Of a stretch of 64,000 bases of DNA, positions 17,952-26,258 are shown in pieces. The stretch is from contig NZ_CP099917.1 in the NCBI RefSeq assembly GCF_030994125.1, positions 1,550,001 through 1,614,000 of the forward strand. Reading direction: 5' to 3'. Position numbers and translations under genes: made by a program. Position 1 is the stretch's first letter. Every line of letters starts with the position of its first letter. The DNA is from Pseudoalteromonas xiamenensis (GTDB taxonomy: Bacteria > Pseudomonadota > Gammaproteobacteria > Enterobacterales > Alteromonadaceae). The notes below the pieces were generated by a model. The model made no database searches and had not been told where the DNA came from. It worked only from the letters and a program-made list of their open reading frames with translations.

Positions 17952-19892
17952 CTAACTGGCTTTAATACTGACCACATTACTTTTATCTTGCTTACTTTGC
18001 TTAGCATTCCACACTAAATCGCCAATGCCATCGGTTGGGTTAAACCCAGTAGGTGCATCCAGTAGTAAACGACGAATCGTTTCGTGATCAAAGTTATGGC
18101 ACGCAATATCAAATGCTTCTAAAAATACATTCAACTCAGCTAGCGGTAACATCACCTCTTTTGCGGTCATAATATGCTCGTGGCTGGTCTGCTCGACATT
18201 CTCGCCAATCAACAACTCTTCATAGAGCTTTTCACCTGGGCGTAGGCCTGTACAGACAATTTCAATATCGCCATGAGGATTACTCTCTGATTTCACCTCT
18301 AATCCTGACAAACGCACCATCTTTTCAGCCAAGTCTTTAATCTTAACCGACTCGCCCATATCCAAGACAAACACATCTCCACCCGAGCCCATTGCTCCTG
18401 CTTGAATCACCAGCTGAGCTGCTTCGGGGATAGTCATAAAAAAACGTGTAATATCTTGATGTGTGAGCGTAATAGGCCCACCTTGCATAATCTGCTTACG
18501 GAACAGCGGCACCACTGAACCTGATGAGCCTAAAACATTGCCAAACCGAACCATACAATAACGAGTTTTGTTAAAGGCCTTATCTTTCGCAAAGGCTTGT
18601 AATACAAGCTCAGCCATACGTTTAGTGGCACCCATTACGTTGGTTGGGCGCACCGCTTTATCGGTAGAAATAAGTACAAAAGTCTCAACACCTGCATTCA
18701 CAGCAGCTTTAGCGGTAAAATAGGTACCAAACACATTGTTGCGCACCCCTTCAACTACATTATGCTCAACCAAAGGTACATGCTTATAAGCCGCAGCGTG
18801 GTAAACGGTTTGCACTGCAAACGCCTTCATACAGTTTTCAATGCGGTTTATGTGCTGCACCGATCCCATAATTGGCACTATCTTTACATTTAGGCCCTTG
18901 TTTAACACTATCAGGCTTAGCTCTTTTTCAATTGCATAAAGCGCATATTCCGAAAGCTCAAACAATACTAATTTACTTGGCTTGTAGAGGACAATTTGGC
19001 GACATAACTCCGAGCCAATCGAGCCACCCGCACCAGTCACCATCACCACTTTCGCGGTTATATTTTCTGCCATTAGTTCAGGTTTTGGGTCAACAGAGTC
19101 ACGACCTAACAAATCTTCAATTTCAACGTCTTTAAACTCAGCAAGTGGTTTTCCCTCTATCACATCAGCCATACCCGGTACTGTCATTACTTTAACCGGG
19201 AATTGCTCAAGCTTAGCGAGAATTTCTTTACGTTTTGATCGCTTGACTGATGGCATCGCCAATAGCACTTTCTCTACTTTGCCTTGATCAACCAACTTAT
19301 ACAGCTGATGAAATGGCATAATAGGAATGCCCTGCAAGATTGCACCTTGTTTTACTGTACTATCATCGATAAACGCAGTGACATAATATTCAGGGCTTGA
19401 CCAAAGAGCATTAGCGAGCTGACGACCAGCGTCACCCGCACCATAAATCACCACCGGCTCTTTGTTAGATAAAGTTAAACGACTCAACAGTGCTCGCGCG
19501 AAAATACGCGATCCACCGACGGTAAGCAACACCAACCACGCATAGATAAACGGCATAGTACGTGGAATATTCAATTGAACAAAAAACGACGCAAGGACCA
19601 GCACTATGGTACTCACTAATGTCCCACCGATGATGGCCCAAGCTGCTTGCGTAGTCACATAACGAAGCACCGCTCGGTATAAACCAAGATTAATAAACGC
19701 AAATAAGCTTAACGGCACTAACGCCAGCAGCACCAACCAATTTTCTAACTTGGACAGTGGCGCGAGGCTATCGAGCCTGACAATCAAGGCCAACCAAAAG
19801 GCAATAACGATAAATAAAGAGTCGAAAAATAAGGTAATTAACCTTTTTTGCGTACGAGAGGCACTAAATAAAGAATTGAGGACACTATCCAC
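17952..19892 (-). CDS. Membrane UDP-HexNAc 4,6-dehydratase (WbpM/PglF/CapD type)
   Basis: The 646-residue protein has four N-terminal membrane helices (about residues 15-130), a first nucleotide-binding fold (VVIYGAGDAGRQLANAL) and a C-terminal SDR domain (VVMVTGAGGSIGSELCRQI, ISTDKAVRPTNVMGATKRMAE). The usual catalytic tyrosine is methionine (MGATK), as in the WbpM/PglF group, which turns UDP-GlcNAc into UDP-4-keto-6-deoxy-GlcNAc. That product is the substrate of the aminotransferase encoded next on the same strand. It would thus begin the bacillosamine-type or a FucNAc/QuiNAc pathway. A 310-base gap with repeats separates it from the operon upstream. Confidence 0.9.
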   Translation of the reverse strand: MDSVLNSLFSASRTQKRLITLFFDSLFIVIAFWLALIVRLDSLAPLSKLENWLVLLALVPLSLFAFINLGLYRAVLRYVTTQAAWAIIGGTLVSTIVLVLASFFVQLNIPRTMPFIYAWLVLLTVGGSRIFARALLSRLTLSNKEPVVIYGAGDAGRQLANALWSSPEYYVTAFIDDSTVKQGAILQGIPIMPFHQLYKLVDQGKVEKVLLAMPSVKRSKRKEILAKLEQFPVKVMTVPGMADVIEGKPLAEFKDVEIEDLLGRDSVDPKPELMAENITAKVVMVTGAGGSIGSELCRQIVLYKPSKLVLFELSEYALYAIEKELSLIVLNKGLNVKIVPIMGSVQHINRIENCMKAFAVQTVYHAAAYKHVPLVEHNVVEGVRNNVFGTYFTAKAAVNAGVETFVLISTDKAVRPTNVMGATKRMAELVLQAFAKDKAFNKTRYCMVRFGNVLGSSGSVVPLFRKQIMQGGPITLTHQDITRFFMTIPEAAQLVIQAGAMGSGGDVFVLDMGESVKIKDLAEKMVRLSGLEVKSESNPHGDIEIVCTGLRPGEKLYEELLIGENVEQTSHEHIMTAKEVMLPLAELNVFLEAFDIACHNFDHETIRRLLLDAPTGFNPTDGIGDLVWNAKQSKQDKSNVVSIKAS

Positions 19893-20202
19893 TGTATTTC
19901 CTTACTGCTTGGGCGCATCCACGCCCAAAAAACAAAACGCTGAGATGCTTTAACTATAATCGCGAATTGTGCAAAAACAAATGATCTCAGCGAGTGATTT
20001 TGTAATGATTGTTACTAGAACAAAGTATGGGGAAATGGCACTTTTAAAGATAAGGGTTTGACGTCAAGATAAAATGCGGGGACAAAACATTCCGCGTGTA
20101 GGCGCGATTTTATATCGCGCTTCTAACCAACCACACCTTACCCTACAGATAAAAACCTGCAGATAAAATACGCAGTGTAAAACCCTGCCTACTGGCGCGA
20201 TT
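19893..20202. other. Intergenic stretch with palindromic repeats
   Basis: No credible gene is seen. The stretch holds one complete palindromic repeat (20098-20120) and ends inside a second one. The AT-rich part near 19960-20040 could carry the promoter of the WbpM-like gene, but no clear -35/-10 pair was found. Confidence 0.6.
20098..20120 (+). repeat. Palindromic intergenic repeat, copy 1
   Basis: The core is GGCGCGATTTTATATCGCGC, in which GCGCGAT pairs with ATCGCGC around an AT loop. It matches the copy at 39650-39672 in reverse orientation at 22 of 23 positions, and copy 2 nearby at 19 of 23. It resembles a REP/MITE-like mobile hairpin. Confidence 0.8.
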
Positions 20203-20213
20203 TTACATCGCGC
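20191..20213 (+). repeat. Palindromic intergenic repeat, copy 2 (overlaps aminotransferase stop)
   Basis: It has the same hairpin family as copy 1 and the same orientation. The left part of the aminotransferase 3' end lies inside it: the repeat encodes the last few residues and the TAA stop. That suggests the repeat landed in, or recombined with, the gene end. Confidence 0.8.
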
Positions 20214-21381
20214 TCGCTGCTTTAAACACAGTTGCCATCGCTTCTAATGTTTTACTCATTTCTTCTACTGTTAATGTTGGGTGCACCAAAAACATCAAAG
20301 CAGTTTCACCCAATTCAACTGCATTTGGTAAACGCTTGCTTGGGCGCCACCCGGTATTATCGAACGCTTTTTCTAAATACACCTCAGAGCAACTCCCCTG
20401 GTAACAAGGCACGCCCAACTTGTTGATTTCTTCTACGATGCGGTCTCTCGTCCAACCTTTAGCTAAACGTTCTGGCTTAATAAACAGATAATGCTTGTAT
20501 TCGGCATGCTCTACATACTCTGGCACGTCAACTAAACGGACTAAATCAAATTTACTTGCAGCTTCATCAATTAACTTACCGTTTGCTTGCCGCGCTGTAG
20601 TCCAATCCGCCATACGAGTTAATTGAATTCTACCTAAAACGGCCTGCATTTCGGTCATGCGCCAATTCGTACCAAAGCTCTCATGTAACCAGCGGAAACC
20701 TGGTGGATGTTCACGATTGTATATCGCATCAAAACTCTTACCATGATCTTTATAAGACCACATAGCAGACCAAAGGGCTTTGTCGTTAGTGGTTACCATT
20801 CCACCTTCACCACCTGTCGTCATAATTTTATCTTGGCAAAATGACCACGCACCAACATGGCCTATTGTCCCAACAGAGCGGCCTTTATACTTAGCACCAT
20901 GCGCTTGTGCACAGTCTTCTACAACATAAAAGCCATGCTCTTGGCTGAGTGCCATAATGTCGTCCATTTCAGCAGGCATACCTGCTAAGTGCACCACAAT
21001 AACTGCTTTGGTTTTAGGTGTTAAAACCGCTTTGATGGACTCAGCTGTAATCGCTTGGCTATTTAAATCTACATCAGCAAACTTTGGTGTTGCACCAGCA
21101 GTTACAATACTTGATGCTGAAGCCAAAAAAGTACGAGGTGTTGTAATAACCTCATCGCCAGCACCAACACCCAACACTTTAAGCGCAAGATCTAACGCTA
21201 ATGTGCCATTACCAAGTGCAATCGCGTATTCAGCACCAGTCCAAGCGGCAAATTCTTTTTCAAATTCTCGCCCTTCTGTACCTGTCCAGTAATTCACTTT
21301 GTTAGAAAGTACAACTTTACTTACTGCGTCTGCTTCCTGCTGAGTAAAACTAGGCCATGGAGAAAATGGTGTATTTAACAT
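20203..21381 (-). CDS. DegT/DnrJ/EryC1/StrS aminotransferase (PglE-like)
   Basis: A PLP-dependent sugar aminotransferase of 392 residues from the ATG at 21381 (MLNTPFSPWPSFTQQE); the frame extends to 21414 but would overlap the upstream gene. Motifs: GNGTLALDLALKVLGV, FVVEDCAQAHGAKYKG-like text, and the PLP lysine in FCQDKIMTTGGEGG. With the dehydratase (PglF-like), acetyltransferase (PglD-like) and sugar transferase (PglC-like), it would make UDP-4-amino-4,6-dideoxy-GlcNAc. It starts one base after the acetyltransferase stop. Its stop codon lies in a palindromic repeat, so the C-terminus may be altered relative to relatives. Confidence 0.85.
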   Translation of the reverse strand: MLNTPFSPWPSFTQQEADAVSKVVLSNKVNYWTGTEGREFEKEFAAWTGAEYAIALGNGTLALDLALKVLGVGAGDEVITTPRTFLASASSIVTAGATPKFADVDLNSQAITAESIKAVLTPKTKAVIVVHLAGMPAEMDDIMALSQEHGFYVVEDCAQAHGAKYKGRSVGTIGHVGAWSFCQDKIMTTGGEGGMVTTNDKALWSAMWSYKDHGKSFDAIYNREHPPGFRWLHESFGTNWRMTEMQAVLGRIQLTRMADWTTARQANGKLIDEAASKFDLVRLVDVPEYVEHAEYKHYLFIKPERLAKGWTRDRIVEEINKLGVPCYQGSCSEVYLEKAFDNTGWRPSKRLPNAVELGETALMFLVHPTLTVEEMSKTLEAMATVFKAASAM

Positions 21382-21382
21382 A

Positions 21383-22006
21383 TTAAACCTTACGAACTTT
21401 AGCGGGATTACCAAAAGCGGTTACCCCAGCTTGAATATCTCTAACAACCACGGAACCTGCACCTATTATGCTAGATTCACCTATTTTGATGTCCTGTTTT
21501 ACTGCAGAACCAATGCCTATCCAAGTCGACCTTTCAACAGAACACCCGCCCCCAATACTCACACCAGGACAAACATGCGCATAATCCCCTATAACACAGT
21601 CATGATCGATAGTCGCATTTGTATTGATAATGACCCCCTTGCCTATCTCAACAAAAGGATTGATTGTGGCGCCAGACATTACGACAGTACCCAAAGCTAA
21701 ATGAGAATAATGACTAATTGATGCCAGAGGGTGAACTAATACAGGGCAATTTATGCCCTTTTCTAACAAAAGCATAAATTTTTGTTGTCTGATGGTATTA
21801 TTACCTATCCCCACAGCGACACCAGAGTACTCGGAAACTAAGCGTAAAAGCGCTTCAGTATCACCCAAAACCGGCCAATGCTCTAAAGTTCTTTTTGATG
21901 GATATGCGTCGTCAAAAAACTCTACACTATATCCGCAAAGTTCAGCGATTTCTGCAACAACTTTACCATGACCACTGGCTCCTAATATTGCTAACTTCTT
22001 AGTCAT
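21383..22006 (-). CDS. NeuD/PglD-family sugar N-acyltransferase
   Basis: The 207-residue protein has an N-terminal Rossmann-like part (KLAILGASGHGKVVAEIAEL) and a C-terminal left-handed beta-helix with hexapeptide repeats. The catalytic histidine lies in NATIDHDCVIGDYAHVCPG. PglD acetylates UDP-4-amino-4,6-dideoxy-GlcNAc to UDP-di-N-acetylbacillosamine. ATG 22006 (MTKKLAILGASG) is chosen over 22039; it overlaps the deacetylase stop by 8 bases. The acyl donor and exact sugar are inferred from the neighbours (PglC-, PglE- and PglF-like). Confidence 0.88.
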   Translation of the reverse strand: MTKKLAILGASGHGKVVAEIAELCGYSVEFFDDAYPSKRTLEHWPVLGDTEALLRLVSEYSGVAVGIGNNTIRQQKFMLLLEKGINCPVLVHPLASISHYSHLALGTVVMSGATINPFVEIGKGVIINTNATIDHDCVIGDYAHVCPGVSIGGGCSVERSTWIGIGSAVKQDIKIGESSIIGAGSVVVRDIQAGVTAFGNPAKVRKV

Positions 22007-22679
22007 CGATACTTCTAATAATATCAAATGCTTCAGCATACTCTACACCCACTGTCGCTCCGCGAAGCGCTGCTAAACTGCGTATAGCGTCCAAAGAGCG
22101 AGTATTAGGAAAGTCTTTAAGCTGGCTTGCGAAACACTCCATTGCAGCTAGCTTTTGTGTAAAGTGTTTCTTACTAAGGGGTATATACTTTCTTGGAACA
22201 AAGACAGCTTCAGCTGTAGGATGTCCCCATTCAGTTTCAGATAAAGTTTCATAGGCATAAATGTGTTTTACACACTGACCAGGAACAGGCCTTGCCGCTA
22301 CGAGGCAAGCATTGTAGATCACCCCATGATCTAGATGAAGATCTCCCTTGTGAGGGATGAATAATGTATCAATTTGTTTATCTCTCATTAACTTATTTAG
22401 AGCTGAAGCTATTTTATACTGTGGATACTGTTCCAACTGAGGTGCTGGAAAATCATAATAAACAGTTTCTGTTACACCCAAGAGCTCATGTGAACGCTTG
22501 GCCTCAGACCTAATATCGTCTATTGATTCTCGGCTAAAAAGCTCTGGAGCTCCAACTGATGCATTTGTCATTACAGCAACAAAAACCTTGTTCCCAGCTT
22601 CCACGTGCTTTGCTATGACGCCGCCACACCCCAGTATCTCATCATCCGCGTGAGGAGCAACGACCAACACATTATTCAT
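21999..22679 (-). CDS. PIG-L family N-acetyl-sugar deacetylase
   Basis: The 226-residue protein carries the zinc-binding PIG-L start VLVVAPHADDEILGCGGVIA (usual form HPDDE) and the second histidine motif in HKGDLHLDHGVIYNA. The family removes N-acetyl groups from sugars. It is encoded between a formyltransferase and a PglD-like acyltransferase with overlapping ends. The set therefore suggests deacetylation of a hexosamine followed by N-formylation or another acylation. No signal peptide is seen, so it acts in the cytoplasm on a nucleotide sugar or lipid-linked sugar. Confidence 0.85.
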   Translation of the reverse strand: MNNVLVVAPHADDEILGCGGVIAKHVEAGNKVFVAVMTNASVGAPELFSRESIDDIRSEAKRSHELLGVTETVYYDFPAPQLEQYPQYKIASALNKLMRDKQIDTLFIPHKGDLHLDHGVIYNACLVAARPVPGQCVKHIYAYETLSETEWGHPTAEAVFVPRKYIPLSKKHFTQKLAAMECFASQLKDFPNTRSLDAIRSLAALRGATVGVEYAEAFDIIRSIDD

Positions 22680-23635
22680 ATTTTGTCTCCCAAGGTAGAC
22701 TTCAATTGCTGTAATTCCTGTTTTAACTTAAAGATTTCCAATTCAATCCTGTAACCAAGAAGGTGGCCAACTTTAAGCTGTTTCATATACTGATGCTCTG
22801 GCGTAATCCAAATTAAACCAGATCCACTTTGCACCAGAGCTTCATTTTTATTAACTTTTAGTACCCTGCCTTGCACTCCAGTTATTTTCAGTGCATTCTC
22901 AATTCTTGAAGCAAGTATCTTGATTTTATTTTCTTCAAAGAAAGTAAATGCTCCAGGGTGCGGTTCTGATGCTGCTTTGATTAATCTGTCAATTTTATGC
23001 GCAGGTAATGACCATGAGATAAGACCATCGTCAGGCTTTCTAATTGCGTATTCAGTAGCTAAAGTTTCATCTTGAGGTACAGGGCGCCATTCTCCCCGTT
23101 TAATCTTAGGAAGCAAGCGATCTAGCGCTATTGCCATAGCATCTAGTAACTTACCCTCGACGGAGCGAGCCGTGTCCGCTTCAATTACTTCGAAACATTC
23201 TTGCTCAAAAACAGCGCCTGAATCAGCTTCTTCCTCTAATACAAAAAATGTCGCCGCACCATCTTGAACTTCATCAACCAGCCAAGCTATTGGTGCCCGA
23301 CCTCGTCCCTTAGGAAGTTGAGTGGGGTGAAATCCTATTGCACCCACTTTTGCTGAATCAATAATTCCCTCTGATACTAGCTGGGAAATTCCAACGACAA
23401 ATAATACGTCAAAATCCAGCTTTTCTATTTCATTTATGTGATCATTAATTTTTTGAAAAGGTGTGTAATTTATACTATTGTCAGAACACAGCGTAGAAAA
23501 GTTATGATAGCCGCTAACTAACCCCGTGTCTTTCGGTTCGAAGCCGTAAACCATTACAATATCAAGATCGTGTTCAATAAGTTTATGCAACGTCACAGCA
23601 CTTGAGTTAACACCACCTATAAAGACCACTCTCAT
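22676..23635 (-). CDS. Formyltransferase-family protein (sugar N-formyltransferase candidate)
   Basis: The 319-residue protein has a formyl-transfer fold and a C-terminal Fmt-like beta domain (ASEPHPGAFTFFEENKIKI). The active-site strand reads GFHPTQLPKGRGRAPIAW, with the catalytic histidine, and the later aspartate is in EEADSGAVF. The asparagine normally two residues before the histidine is glycine. It overlaps the PIG-L gene by 4 bases, and the sugar transferase overlaps its start. A role in N-formylating an amino sugar freed by the deacetylase is a reasonable inference. A methionyl-tRNA formyltransferase role is unlikely from context. Confidence 0.75.
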   Translation of the reverse strand: MRVVFIGGVNSSAVTLHKLIEHDLDIVMVYGFEPKDTGLVSGYHNFSTLCSDNSINYTPFQKINDHINEIEKLDFDVLFVVGISQLVSEGIIDSAKVGAIGFHPTQLPKGRGRAPIAWLVDEVQDGAATFFVLEEEADSGAVFEQECFEVIEADTARSVEGKLLDAMAIALDRLLPKIKRGEWRPVPQDETLATEYAIRKPDDGLISWSLPAHKIDRLIKAASEPHPGAFTFFEENKIKILASRIENALKITGVQGRVLKVNKNEALVQSGSGLIWITPEHQYMKQLKVGHLLGYRIELEIFKLKQELQQLKSTLGDKI

Positions 23636-24192
23636 GCTTTTCTACCCCATTTTTCACCCAAAAAGACAACCATAACTGTTCTCAAAATTATTTTAATGTC
23701 CAGTAAGAGTGATTGGTGTTCAACATACTCTCTATCCAACCGCCAACGTTCTTCCCAAGATAGGTATATATTGCCATTAACTTGAGCTAACCCTGTCAAT
23801 CCTGGTCTTACCAGTAAGCGTGCACGCCCGTCTTCATTAAACTCACTTTCAAGTGAAGGTAAGCATGGCCTAGGACCTACAATAGACATATCTCCTTTTA
23901 AAACATTCAACAGCTGAGGAAGCTCATCAATTTTCAAACGTCTAGCAAACTTGCCGAACAACGTGACTTCACTATTTGAGTTGTCTATCTGAACATCAAA
24001 CTTTCTCGCGACATCGGTCATCGTTCTAAATTTATATACTTGAAATCGTTGCCCATCTTTCCCGAGCCTTTCTTGGAGAAAAAACACAGGCCCTTTGCTT
24101 GTTAACTTTATCATAACAACCGATATAATTAATAAAGGCGATAGTAAAACCAGCACGACGCCACAGATGAAAAAATCAAGCAACCTTTTCAC
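23632..24192 (-). CDS. PglC-like phosphoglycosyl transferase (initiating sugar transferase)
   Basis: A small monotopic phosphoglycosyl transferase of 186 residues: one N-terminal membrane segment (KRLLDFFICGVVLVLLSPLL), then SKGPVFFLQERLGKDGQRFQVYKFRTM, LKIDELPQLLNVLKGDMSIVGPRP and RPGLTGLAQVNG. It transfers sugar-1-phosphate from UDP-sugar to undecaprenyl phosphate and so starts the repeat unit. The frame opens at 24222, but GTG 24192 overlaps the upstream stop as GTGA and gives the family start. With the PglD/PglE/PglF-like genes, the first sugar is probably a bacillosamine-type residue. Confidence 0.9.
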   Translation of the reverse strand: MKRLLDFFICGVVLVLLSPLLIISVVMIKLTSKGPVFFLQERLGKDGQRFQVYKFRTMTDVARKFDVQIDNSNSEVTLFGKFARRLKIDELPQLLNVLKGDMSIVGPRPCLPSLESEFNEDGRARLLVRPGLTGLAQVNGNIYLSWEERWRLDREYVEHQSLLLDIKIILRTVMVVFLGEKWGRKA

Positions 24193-25406
24193 TGCTTCTG
24201 CTCCAGTACCCAGTTCATCCATTCATTAGCAAGATTATTACGATCAAACTTCTTTTTAGCCAAAGATAAGGCATTTTGACCCATTCTAGGTAATTCCTCT
24301 CTGTTATCTGCCGCATGTTCCAATGCATCTGCAAATGCCCCAGCATCATTAGGGGCAATGGTATAACCGCATTTTTCAGAAGTGATCATATCAGCTAACC
24401 AACCAGGGTAATTATTCAACACAGGTAACTCTGCAGAAATATAGTCAAAGAACTTGTTAGGAGATGTGCCATAGTAAAATGCAGGCACATTTGCGAGAAG
24501 TTGCATACCAATGTCCGCAGAGCGCATTAATCCGGCTAACTTAGCCTTGTTGACTGGAGGGTGGAAGATAACGTTCTTTAACTTCTCTCGTTCAACTCTC
24601 TCTTCTAATGACGCTTTCAGTTTTCCCTCCCCTACAAGAACAAGCTTGATATCGCTTCTATTTCGCTTTCTCAGTTCAATAGCCGCGTCAATTGCTGCAT
24701 CCAAGCCATTAGCCATACCATGTGTACCTGTAAAAACAGCCATCAAATCGTTATCTTCGACGCCACTCGGTCGCCAAGGGTTTACTTCTTTTGAAAAAAT
24801 ATCCAAATCACATCCATTTGGAACCAAAGCTACCTTAGTTGAAGGCACACCTTGCCTCAAAATTCCATTGACTATCCCTGGTGATAAGCCGATTGCTCTA
24901 TTTGCGGATCTATATGAACACCATTCGAGCACCGACATTGCAGCCAATACAACAGGATTTTTTATCACGCCCATTTCTTTCGGTATCTCAGGCCACAAAT
25001 CTCTGACTTCGAATACAAATGTCTTTCTTCTAATCCATCGCGCAAAAATTCCAGGAATACCTGCTGTAAGCGGTGTTGTTGTCGCAAATACAATATCGTA
25101 CTTATGGGTCAAAGCAATACCAATGCTTTTTAGAGCAAAAGTTAAAAATGTGCCCGTTCTTTTGAGAAAGCCGTCACTATTTGAGTATGCCAAATCAAAC
25201 TCAATTATATCTATACCATCAACCTGCCCTTCACGCCGACCAGCTTTAAAGTCACCGGTCAGCCCTGTTTCTCCGCCACCATAGCTGCCACAAACCATAG
25301 TGACTTGATGGCCGTGTGTAACAAGCCGAATAGCCATTTCATATGAGCGAATGCCTGTCGCCCCTTTCGGGGTAGAGAAATGCTGGTGAAAATATAAAAC
25401 TTTCAA
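24189..25406 (-). CDS. Glycosyltransferase family 4 (WbuB-like)
   Basis: The 405-residue GT-B enzyme begins MKVLYFHQHFSTPKGATGIRSYE, as in WbuB-type transferases. It has the donor-side region GEGKLKASLEERVEREKLKNVIFHPPV and GTSPNKFFDYISAELPVLNNYPGW with the conserved glutamate area. It transfers a sugar to the growing undecaprenyl-linked repeat unit on the inner face of the membrane. It overlaps the PglC-like gene by 4 bases (GTGA). Gene order next to PglC suggests it adds the second sugar; the donor is not predictable from sequence alone. Confidence 0.88.
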   Translation of the reverse strand: MKVLYFHQHFSTPKGATGIRSYEMAIRLVTHGHQVTMVCGSYGGGETGLTGDFKAGRREGQVDGIDIIEFDLAYSNSDGFLKRTGTFLTFALKSIGIALTHKYDIVFATTTPLTAGIPGIFARWIRRKTFVFEVRDLWPEIPKEMGVIKNPVVLAAMSVLEWCSYRSANRAIGLSPGIVNGILRQGVPSTKVALVPNGCDLDIFSKEVNPWRPSGVEDNDLMAVFTGTHGMANGLDAAIDAAIELRKRNRSDIKLVLVGEGKLKASLEERVEREKLKNVIFHPPVNKAKLAGLMRSADIGMQLLANVPAFYYGTSPNKFFDYISAELPVLNNYPGWLADMITSEKCGYTIAPNDAGAFADALEHAADNREELPRMGQNALSLAKKKFDRNNLANEWMNWVLEQKQ

Positions 25407-25431
25407 AAAGAGCTCCTAAATATAACGCATA

Positions 25432-26247
25432 CTAATCATTATTAGATTTTTGTTTATTTGCTTTAACTGCAGTTTCTTGAGCCAGCTTATCGATTATGCC
25501 ATCTCCATCCCTTTTCCAGAGCGAACTTTTCGATTTATAGTAGTTTGTAACAGCATATCGTGTTCCATTGACAACAGGTGTGCCCCTGTGAATACCACTT
25601 GTGTCGCATAAAATAGCTGTGCCTGCTTTTCCAGTAAAGGTAGTAAGGTCAAAGCCTTTTTTATTAACGAGCATTCTAACATACTCATCTTTGTACCTTG
25701 GATTCCGTATATCGCCTTTGTCTCTGCAGGATGCATCTTTAAGTTTACCCCGTAATAAGTTCGACCCATTTACGTACTGGAATGGGCCATTGTCCTCATC
25801 AACGTCTGTCAGATACACGATCATTTTGAACTGAGAAAGAAATGAATCTCTATGCCACCCCCCAGAACCTAAGTTTTCAGGATCGCGCTTAACTTTACCG
25901 CCCAATGTTGTTACCAATTCAAGATCTGAACCTATATAACTAGTTCCTATCTCATATGCCTTTTGGTTACCTCCGACTAAATCTCTGTGGATGTTACTCA
26001 CCAAATCAAGTCCAAAGATCCTTTTATCTGAGCCGTACGAGACGGCACAACTCGGTTCGAAGTTATCAAATAACTCTATCAACTCTTCACATTGCTTCTG
26101 ACTAAACAAATCTTCTATAACATAAAAGCCATCATTGTATAGCGACGTATAACCCTTTACCTTTTTAATTGGATGTAATAAAGAGTAAAACGATAACCCT
26201 GTAGCAAACACGGAGTAACTATTTTTAAAGCTTGAAATATTAAGCAT
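25432..26247 (-). CDS. Phytanoyl-CoA dioxygenase (PhyH)-family oxygenase
   Basis: The 271-residue protein has the non-haem iron facial triad of PhyH enzymes: HRD in GGWHRDSFLSQFKMIVYL and the distal histidine in CDTSGIHRGTPVVNGTRYA with the 2-oxoglutarate arginine nearby. The N-terminal part DGFYVIEDLFSQKQCEELIELF is also typical. It is inside the polysaccharide operon between wzy and a GT4. A hydroxylation of a sugar or a sugar substituent is possible, but the substrate cannot be told. Compared with the housekeeping genes its codon use is AT-rich, as for the rest of this cassette. Confidence 0.8.
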   Translation of the reverse strand: MLNISSFKNSYSVFATGLSFYSLLHPIKKVKGYTSLYNDGFYVIEDLFSQKQCEELIELFDNFEPSCAVSYGSDKRIFGLDLVSNIHRDLVGGNQKAYEIGTSYIGSDLELVTTLGGKVKRDPENLGSGGWHRDSFLSQFKMIVYLTDVDEDNGPFQYVNGSNLLRGKLKDASCRDKGDIRNPRYKDEYVRMLVNKKGFDLTTFTGKAGTAILCDTSGIHRGTPVVNGTRYAVTNYYKSKSSLWKRDGDGIIDKLAQETAVKANKQKSNND

Positions 26248-26258
26248 AATACTTTCCT

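Noticed and set aside
19893..20202. Possible CRISPR-like repeat arrangement
   Set aside because: Only two palindromes about 93 bases apart, with no regular spacers; they match copies at 39.6 kb and are mobile-type hairpins.
24511..25284. Long plus-strand open frame of 257 codons opposite the GT4 gene
   Set aside because: The GT4 on the minus strand has clear family motifs; the opposite frame is a composition shadow.
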